Shown here piece after piece: positions 19,925 through 24,535 of a stretch of DNA of 24,535 nucleotides. This stretch comes from CAZNAQ01 sp964585585. Its GTDB lineage: Bacteria; Patescibacteriota; Patescibacteriia; Patescibacteriales; JAGXOH01. The notes below the pieces were generated by a model. It was not told the origin of the DNA. It made no database searches and saw only the letters and a program-made list of their open reading frames with translations. The DNA is taken from the NCBI GenBank assembly GCA_964585585.1, contig CAZPEL010000013.1:1-24535 (forward strand). The letters run 5' to 3'. The position numbers and the translations under genes were made by a program. Each line of letters starts with the position of its first letter. The first letter of the stretch is position 1.

Positions 19925-21811
19925 TTAGTTAGTCAAAACCGCCTTTCTCAATTTAGGTCTGTTAGAGGACAGCAATTGCTCCAAGAAATCATCTATCTTC
20001 CTGGTGGCCACGCAAGTGAATTTGTCCGCTCCGCCGTAATAGACAAAAAGATTGCCGTCATGGACCGTGGCCCCGCAGGGATAAACCACTCCGGCCTTAT
20101 GACCGTTATTCTCATACCACTCCACCGGCTCCACTATGGGCTCATTGGAACGGCAAATGACCTTGGTCGGATCCTCTAGGTCCAGAAGCATGGCCCCGAT
20201 CTTGTAGCGTCCCGGGTCCTGCCTGCCCACGGCCTGATAAATGGCCAACCAGCCGTGCTTTGTCTTTATAGGAGAAGGCCCGACTCCTATCTTCTTACTA
20301 TCCCACATCAAAGGTCGGGGCGGTATTACATATTCATTCTGTAAAAATACGGTCTCGCCGTCGAACTGATCCAAACTATCCACATAATCCACCAAAATAT
20401 TGGGGTAGATCCGGTGATAGATAACATATTTACCATTGATCTTTTCCGGTAAAATACAGGCGTTCTTATCCACTACGCCGGGGCGGGAGATCAAAACCGG
20501 CTCGGTCCAATTATCATATTTACCGTTGTGAAAATCCTCCACACTGATGGAACTCAAGGCCACTCGGGGCGGATTGGCTCCGTCATAAGCCACATAGGTC
20601 AAATAATACCTACCTTCTATCTCGATGATCCGGGCATCCTCGCAGCCGCCGCAACCTCCGCCGGACATATACTTTACGGCACTGGCCGGATCTATGGGCT
20701 GCTTGGCCCCCTCAAATTTGGAGCGCGGTATATAGACCGGTTCCTCGTAAATATTATCCACATGGGTGCCGTCCGAGGTCTCGGCGCAACCCAAAACAGA
20801 GATCGGATCTTTCCCCATGGCCCGATAAAGGACATAAGTCTTGTCCTTCTTTCTCATAGCGGTCGGATTGAAAGCGGCGTCGCAATCCCACTTGTTTCCG
20901 CCCCTCGGTTCCACTATGGGGTTTTTTCGACTCTTTTTCATTTGCGGAGTAGCATGTTCCGGACCGGCCTGCTCGGCCTCCTTTTTTTCTTCCTGGGACA
21001 AAAACCAGATCTGGGGTAAGAAGACGGAAACAAATTCTCCGGCCTCGTTCTGCCAATAAGAAACCGGCCTTTTCCGCAAAGAAGTGACCCCAACGGGGGA
21101 CAGGCCTATGTTTTTCAAATTCTTCTCCTTGCTCTGTCTCCACAAGGGCGTCTTGCTGCGCCATAATATCTTTTTAGGATCGTTCTTGCTAAAAAGAGCC
21201 ACCCCCAAGGAATAATTCTCCTTTTTATCCCAGGCATAATACAACAAAACGATCCCCTCGCTTCTCACAAATACCTGGGCCGGAGATATGCGATAATGGT
21301 CAAAATAACTCTTACGGGTCTTTAAAAGCGGACTTCGGGACTGGTTCCATTTTTTTAGGTCATGGGAAAAGGCCACTTTTATATTCTTTTCTCCGGTAAA
21401 CATTATATACTGGTCATCATGCAAAAAATCGGACACCACCACTCCCCTTTCTTTTAGGTTGGAAAAAGTAAAATTTTCCTTCCACCTGATAAGGTCCTTG
21501 GATAAAGCTCCGTGCAAATTCTCCAGATTACCCTTGTTCTTTTTGTAGATCAATAAATACTGCCCCTCCCGAGTTTTGCTGATATGAAAATCGGAACATT
21601 TGGAAATATCGGTTTTCTTTTTAAATAAGCCCTTGCGATAAATAATGGGCTTTTTAGATGAGGGTACAAAACTATGGCCATTAGTGCTGGTGGCCATTTT
21701 AAAAATATTCAGACCTCCTTTTCTTTCAATATAAAAAAGAAGGTTCTTAGTACCAAATTGAAATATTCCCAATCCTTTCAAAGGAAGGGATTTCTTCTTT
21801 GTTTGAGACAT
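19925..21811 (-). CDS. GH130-type phosphorylase with degenerate N-terminal propeller
   Basis: 628 aa from the ATG at 21811; a TTG two codons upstream is less likely. The C-terminal half (about 295-610) is a complete GH130 domain: KNPIVEPRGGNKWDCDAAFNP, VLYRAMGKD, GCEDAR with the catalytic Asp (about D392), EKINGKYVIYHR with phosphate-site His/Arg, and VVYPCGATV with YYGGAD. It has an unusual Gly/Cys-rich loop (MSGGGCGGCED) before the catalytic Asp. The N-terminal half (about 10-270) has propeller-like strands (LLIYKKNKG, YIMFTGEKN, VLLYYAWDKKE) but no GCEDPR, so it looks like a diverged, probably non-catalytic propeller. It precedes the second GH130 gene by 20 bp and is likely cotranscribed and of related specificity. 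Cytoplasmic. Confidence 0.85.
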   Translation of the reverse strand: MSQTKKKSLPLKGLGIFQFGTKNLLFYIERKGGLNIFKMATSTNGHSFVPSSKKPIIYRKGLFKKKTDISKCSDFHISKTREGQYLLIYKKNKGNLENLHGALSKDLIRWKENFTFSNLKERGVVVSDFLHDDQYIMFTGEKNIKVAFSHDLKKWNQSRSPLLKTRKSYFDHYRISPAQVFVRSEGIVLLYYAWDKKENYSLGVALFSKNDPKKILWRSKTPLWRQSKEKNLKNIGLSPVGVTSLRKRPVSYWQNEAGEFVSVFLPQIWFLSQEEKKEAEQAGPEHATPQMKKSRKNPIVEPRGGNKWDCDAAFNPTAMRKKDKTYVLYRAMGKDPISVLGCAETSDGTHVDNIYEEPVYIPRSKFEGAKQPIDPASAVKYMSGGGCGGCEDARIIEIEGRYYLTYVAYDGANPPRVALSSISVEDFHNGKYDNWTEPVLISRPGVVDKNACILPEKINGKYVIYHRIYPNILVDYVDSLDQFDGETVFLQNEYVIPPRPLMWDSKKIGVGPSPIKTKHGWLAIYQAVGRQDPGRYKIGAMLLDLEDPTKVICRSNEPIVEPVEWYENNGHKAGVVYPCGATVHDGNLFVYYGGADKFTCVATRKIDDFLEQLLSSNRPKLRKAVLTN

Positions 21812-21843
21812 ATCCAACTTTTAAAAATTATATATTTAATTTC

Positions 21844-21872
21844 ATTTTAGCAGAAAAAGAAAACAGTGCCAA
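21844..21872 (-). promoter_or_regulatory. Promoter of the GH130-ygjP-uvrD operon
   Basis: TTGGCA (21867-21872), a 17-bp spacer and TAAAAT (21844-21849), about 35 bp before the ATG at 21811 and 8 bp after the ZIP stop. No terminator separates ZIP from it, so read-through from ZIP is also possible. Confidence 0.6.
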
Positions 21873-21880
21873 TAAATATC

Positions 21881-22594
21881 TTATTTGACCAGAACGATCA
21901 GCAGGGCCAGGGCCACTCCGGTCAAAAACCCCCACACAGAATGCTCTTTTTCGTGCTCCCTGGCTTCCGGTAACAAATGGGCGGAAGAAACATAGATCAA
22001 GACCCCGGCCACAAATCCCAGGGCCAATCCCAACACAGGATCACTTAAACTGCTAACAAAAGGATAGGCCACAAAAGCGCCCACGGGAGTGGTTAGGGCG
22101 GCCACCAAAAAAGCAAAAATAAAAGCTTTTTTCTCCTTAACTCCACCTTTCTTCAAGACCGAAAAGGTTATAAGGCCCTCGGCAAACTCATGGAGCACCA
22201 TACCGATACCGGCCAAAAATCCAACCGCCAAACTGGCGCTAAAAGTTATGGTATAAGTAATACCGTCCACAAAGGAATGAATGCCTATACCTTCCAGGGC
22301 GGTGACCCCGAAAGCCAAACTCTTTTGCCGGGTCTTTTTCTTGATTATTGCATTGCTGAAAAACATAAATAAAAAACCGGCCAAAGCGGCGAATCCGGCG
22401 TAAGAATTCTTCTCCACCGCCTTGGGTAAAGCCAACATTAAAGGTGTGGATATTAAAACCCCGGCGGCAAAACACATTAAAAGGGTTTTGGTTTTCTCCG
22501 CCCAAACTTTGTTCTTGTAAACGGCAAAAATTCCTATAGTATTGACTATGGCCGCGCCGATAGCGAAAACGGCAATCCAAGCGAATGTATTCAT
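21881..22594 (-). CDS. ZIP-family divalent metal transporter
   Basis: 237 aa with about eight hydrophobic segments, the size and topology of compact bacterial ZIP transporters, which move zinc, iron or manganese into the cytoplasm. The two signature helices are present: GIGIHSFVDGITY (helix 4; H106, D110) and GMVLHEFAEGLI (helix 5; H135, E136, E139), which form the binuclear metal site. A further SSAHLLPEA (H206, E210) lies in a later helix. The loop between helices 3 and 4 is short and lacks the His-rich sensor of larger members. It begins 10 bp after the four-cysteine mini-protein, so they are probably cotranscribed. SD-less start at 22594. Confidence 0.92.
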   Translation of the reverse strand: MNTFAWIAVFAIGAAIVNTIGIFAVYKNKVWAEKTKTLLMCFAAGVLISTPLMLALPKAVEKNSYAGFAALAGFLFMFFSNAIIKKKTRQKSLAFGVTALEGIGIHSFVDGITYTITFSASLAVGFLAGIGMVLHEFAEGLITFSVLKKGGVKEKKAFIFAFLVAALTTPVGAFVAYPFVSSLSDPVLGLALGFVAGVLIYVSSAHLLPEAREHEKEHSVWGFLTGVALALLIVLVK

Positions 22595-22604
22595 ATTACT
22601 ATAT

Positions 22605-22793
22605 TTATTTTTCTAATTTACTTCCATCCGGCAGAATATCTCCATGAGGCAAACCCGTTTCCTCCATTTGGAATCTCCGGCAATTTTTCCAATTTTTTTC
22701 AGACAAACAATACTCCTCTTTCCATTTAAGGGAGATCTTTCCCCGGTCCTCCCATCTTCTCATGGGACAACTTTCAAACCACTTACAACTCAT
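22605..22793 (-). CDS. Four-cysteine mini-protein, possible metal or Fe-S binder
   Basis: 62 aa: MSCKWFESCPMRRWEDRGKI at the start, then a YC..W.NC..F..EE segment and an acidic end (GDILPDGSKLEK). Four cysteines (C3, C9, C29, C38) and conserved-looking Trp residues suggest a zinc or iron-sulfur site. The pattern recalls short Cys-rich proteins with the same C.WF..CP / W..C / LPDG layout that I associate with archaeal and CPR genomes, from memory only. It is 10 bp upstream of the ZIP transporter, which makes a link to metal handling attractive but unproven. A TATACT box (22842-22847) lies upstream with only a T-run as -35. SD-less ATG at 22793. Confidence 0.65.
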   Translation of the reverse strand: MSCKWFESCPMRRWEDRGKISLKWKEEYCLSEKNWKNCRRFQMEETGLPHGDILPDGSKLEK

Positions 22794-22863
22794 AGTTCAA
22801 TGGTCTTTTCCGCACTTATTAGTCGGAAAGTAATTACTTACAGTATATACCAAAAAACGCCAT

Positions 22864-22894
22864 AAAAAAAGCGGTTATTATACAATAACCGCTT
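22864..22894 (-). terminator. Terminator after the 116-aa gene
   Basis: A 10-bp perfect stem (AGCGGTTATT / AATAACCGCT) with a 4-nt loop is followed on the minus strand by TTTTTTT. It begins 9 bp after the stop at 22903. Confidence 0.93.
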
Positions 22895-22902
22895 GGAAAA
22901 GA

Positions 22903-23253
22903 TTAAAAAGATGCCTTTATCCGCTCCCAGGCCAGAAGAAGTTCCGAGGAAATAAAAGCCTGGGGCTGAAATTCATGACTGATATTACAATCTCTCAGAA
23001 TATCACTGATAATTCCGGCGGCCGATTGAGAATAAACCACATTCTCTTTGATAATGGCCCCAAAAGCCGGGGTCGGAGCACAATCGCAAGCAAAGAAAAC
23101 GACAATGGTAATGTGATGCTCACACCTGAAAGCCCTTACTTCAAATCCGCCCGAACCCATGTGGCCGAAAGAACTGTCCGCAGCTTTAATAATATCTACC
23201 AGCTCCTCATGAGTGATCTCCTCTTTGGCGATTATAGCGGGCCTCGATTCCAT
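22903..23253 (-). CDS. Hypothetical 116-aa protein with Cys/His pairs
   Basis: 116 aa, no family recognised. It appears to be a small alpha/beta protein: EEITHEELVDIIKAADSSFG helix, a GSGGFEVRAFRCEHHITIVVFFACDCAP beta region, then GIISDILRDCNISHEFQPQAFISSELLLAWERI helices. C44 with the adjacent His pair and the CDC pair could bind a metal, but this is a guess from spacing. There is no signal peptide or long membrane helix. A strong SD (AAGGAGG, 5 nt before the ATG at 23253) precedes it. It follows the LysM coiled-coil gene by 36 bp with no promoter visible between them, so the two probably form one transcript that ends at the terminator at 22864-22894. Confidence 0.7.
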   Translation of the reverse strand: MESRPAIIAKEEITHEELVDIIKAADSSFGHMGSGGFEVRAFRCEHHITIVVFFACDCAPTPAFGAIIKENVVYSQSAAGIISDILRDCNISHEFQPQAFISSELLLAWERIKASF

Positions 23254-23289
23254 AAAAACCTCCTTTTTGAAAAACTGAACTTTAATTGA

Positions 23290-24384
23290 TCAATTTCGAG
23301 AAAGATCCAATTTTTGGCCGGGGAAAATATAGATTATTAACCACTCTTCCCTTGTTTTTATTTCCAGATCATTATTCTCGCCCACCCGGATCATTTCTTG
23401 CCAAGTTGGAAAAAACTCATAATGTTCGATCCAAAGATCCCAAATAGTGTCGCCTGTCTCTACTGTGATAATGTTATTTTTCTCCGAAGAACTCTTTAAA
23501 TTCAGGGGTTTCTTGATCTTCCGGGATCTATCTGTTTTTTGCCTTGCTTCTAATTTTTGCCGCAAGTGGCGGTTCTGTTCCCGTAATTGGCGGAGCAAAT
23601 CCCTCCTTTGCTCCGCTTCGTCTTTTTGCTCTTTCAAGTCCCGCTTCAAAACATCAAGATCACCCCGCAAGTCCCGTTTTAGCTGCCAATTACCCTGCAG
23701 GGAGGCGACCACTTCTTGGGCCAAATAACTCTTTTCCTTTTGTAAACTCCGAATCCGAACCTGTTTTTCCCGATTAGTCTGTTTTAATTGACCAATGTCC
23801 GCCTCCGATTCCTTTACTTCTTGTTTTAACTTACTTTTTTCCTCAATTTTTCTCTGTAATTCCGACTTCAAGGAGGAAATATCGGAGACAAGGCGGTCCT
23901 TTTCCCGCTGGAATTTTTGCTCCGCCTGCCGTTTGGCCCGAGATAATTCCTTTAATCTTTTTCGTAAAGCTTGGTTCTTCCCGGATATTTCCTTCACTTT
24001 TTGCTTCCGTTGCTCCAAGAGTTCCCGCTGTTGCTTGTTCCGTTCTTTTAAACTCTCCAGCTCCTGATTCAAGGAAGAAACCTGATCCCTCAACTCCGAA
24101 TTTTGGGCCGCCCGTTCCCGGTTCTGCCGCCTTTCCTGATCTAAACTCTCTTGTAATGATGATACTTGCCGCTCAAAAGAAGATTCCTTCTCCCGGAGCT
24201 TTTCCCGGATCCTTTTCTGCTCCTGATTGACTTGCGCCAAGTGCTGCTCTAAGCTCTTCTTGTGCCGAAGTAAATCCTGGTTTTTTTGGTGAATTTGGTG
24301 AACAATAAAGCCGCCCACGCCGACAATAATCAAAAGCCACAAACACACCGCGAACAAATAATAAAAATATCTTTTTTCCTTCAT
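23290..24384 (-). CDS. Membrane-anchored coiled-coil protein with C-terminal LysM-like domain
   Basis: 364 aa from the ATG at 24384, chosen because GGAGGG lies 5 nt upstream; a TTG nine codons earlier has no SD. Residues about 6-28 form a single membrane helix (YYLFAVCLWLLIIVGVGG), preceded by KEKR, so the rest is outside the cytoplasm. Residues 30-290 are a long Arg/Lys/Glu/Gln coiled coil. After a basic linker, about 305-364 resemble a LysM module (IITVETGDTIWDLWIEHY, FPTWQEMIRVGENNDL, IFPGQKLDL), which usually binds peptidoglycan. The shape suggests an envelope spacer or division/cell-wall organising protein reaching from membrane to wall. It is the first gene of a two-gene unit with the 116-aa protein. 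Confidence 0.85.
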   Translation of the reverse strand: MKEKRYFYYLFAVCLWLLIIVGVGGFIVHQIHQKNQDLLRHKKSLEQHLAQVNQEQKRIREKLREKESSFERQVSSLQESLDQERRQNRERAAQNSELRDQVSSLNQELESLKERNKQQRELLEQRKQKVKEISGKNQALRKRLKELSRAKRQAEQKFQREKDRLVSDISSLKSELQRKIEEKSKLKQEVKESEADIGQLKQTNREKQVRIRSLQKEKSYLAQEVVASLQGNWQLKRDLRGDLDVLKRDLKEQKDEAEQRRDLLRQLREQNRHLRQKLEARQKTDRSRKIKKPLNLKSSSEKNNIITVETGDTIWDLWIEHYEFFPTWQEMIRVGENNDLEIKTREEWLIIYIFPGQKLDLSRN

Positions 24385-24431
24385 TTGACCCTCCTTTCTT
24401 GAATTGTACAAAGTTCGATAAAGTGATTGCT

Positions 24432-24460
24432 ATTATATAAAACAATTTTTGTTTATGCAA
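24432..24460 (-). promoter_or_regulatory. Promoter of the LysM coiled-coil gene
   Basis: TTGCAT (24455-24460), a 17-bp spacer and TATAAT (24432-24437), giving a leader of about 40 nt. The 75 bases to its right (24461-24535) hold only a 12-bp palindrome AGAGATATCTCT (24481-24492) and no clear gene. Confidence 0.6.
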
Positions 24461-24535
24461 ATATAAATATCAAAAGAAGAAGAGATATCTCTAAAGATCC
24501 ATGATAAAATTGAAAACAGCCCAATTCACTTTTCG

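Noticed and set aside
20528..21019. Plus-strand 163-codon frame inside the second GH130 gene
   Set aside because: It is antisense to well-conserved GH130 motifs, has no SD or promoter, and resembles no family.
24385..24411. TTG start giving the LysM coiled-coil protein nine extra residues
   Set aside because: The SD (GGAGGG) lies inside that extension and is correctly spaced for the ATG at 24384.

Overview
The window looks like a piece of a small, streamlined bacterial genome of the Candidate Phyla Radiation / Patescibacteria type (Parcubacteria-like). This is inference, not a search result. The signs are a ribosomal/RNA-polymerase operon with shortened proteins (L13 of 115 aa), an RNA polymerase alpha subunit with no C-terminal domain, an alanyl-tRNA synthetase that stops after its editing domain, Lys/Thr/Ser-rich tails on S9, S11 and RpoA, and A/T-rich leaders without Shine-Dalgarno (SD) sequences on the housekeeping genes. 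RF2 is present and UGA is used as a stop (uvrD, ygjP), so this is not a UGA-recoded lineage. All genes but one lie on the minus strand.

Layout, in transcription order (high to low coordinates). At 24.4-22.9 kb are a membrane-anchored coiled-coil protein with a LysM-like end and an unknown 116-aa protein, closed by a terminator. At 22.8-21.9 kb are a four-cysteine mini-protein and a ZIP metal transporter. At 21.8-14.8 kb is a likely operon of two double-propeller GH130-type glycoside phosphorylase proteins, a YgjP-like metallopeptidase and a UvrD-type helicase with a DnaQ-type exonuclease inside it. At 14.7-12.5 kb are four small four-helix membrane proteins in the order B-A-B-A, each with its own promoter, SD and terminator; this is the most novel-looking part. 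Next come a coiled-coil protein and a LysA-like decarboxylase. A 100-N scaffold gap follows, flanked by an identical 55-bp duplication that is probably an unmerged contig overlap. The only plus-strand gene (48 aa, very basic) converges on lysA. Then come a small membrane protein, alaS and the operon infA-rpmJ-rpsM-rpsK-rpsD-rpoA-rplQ-rplM-rpsI, a cluster of hairpins, a degenerate APH-type kinase with prfB, a nested inverted repeat, and the 5' end of a comEC-like gene cut by the window edge.

Promoters are easy to read: most units start from TTGACA-like/TATAAT-like pairs with a 17-bp spacer. That fits an RNA polymerase that depends on core promoter contacts because its alpha-CTD is gone. Two classes of translation start coexist: SD-less starts for the ribosomal and metabolic operons, and strong AAGGAGG sites on short, mostly single-gene units (the A/B membrane proteins, lysA, the small proteins, the LysM coil). 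No rRNA, tRNA, CRISPR array or transposase was found. No gene-free stretch exceeds 300 bases; the longest (213-471) is described as a repeat.
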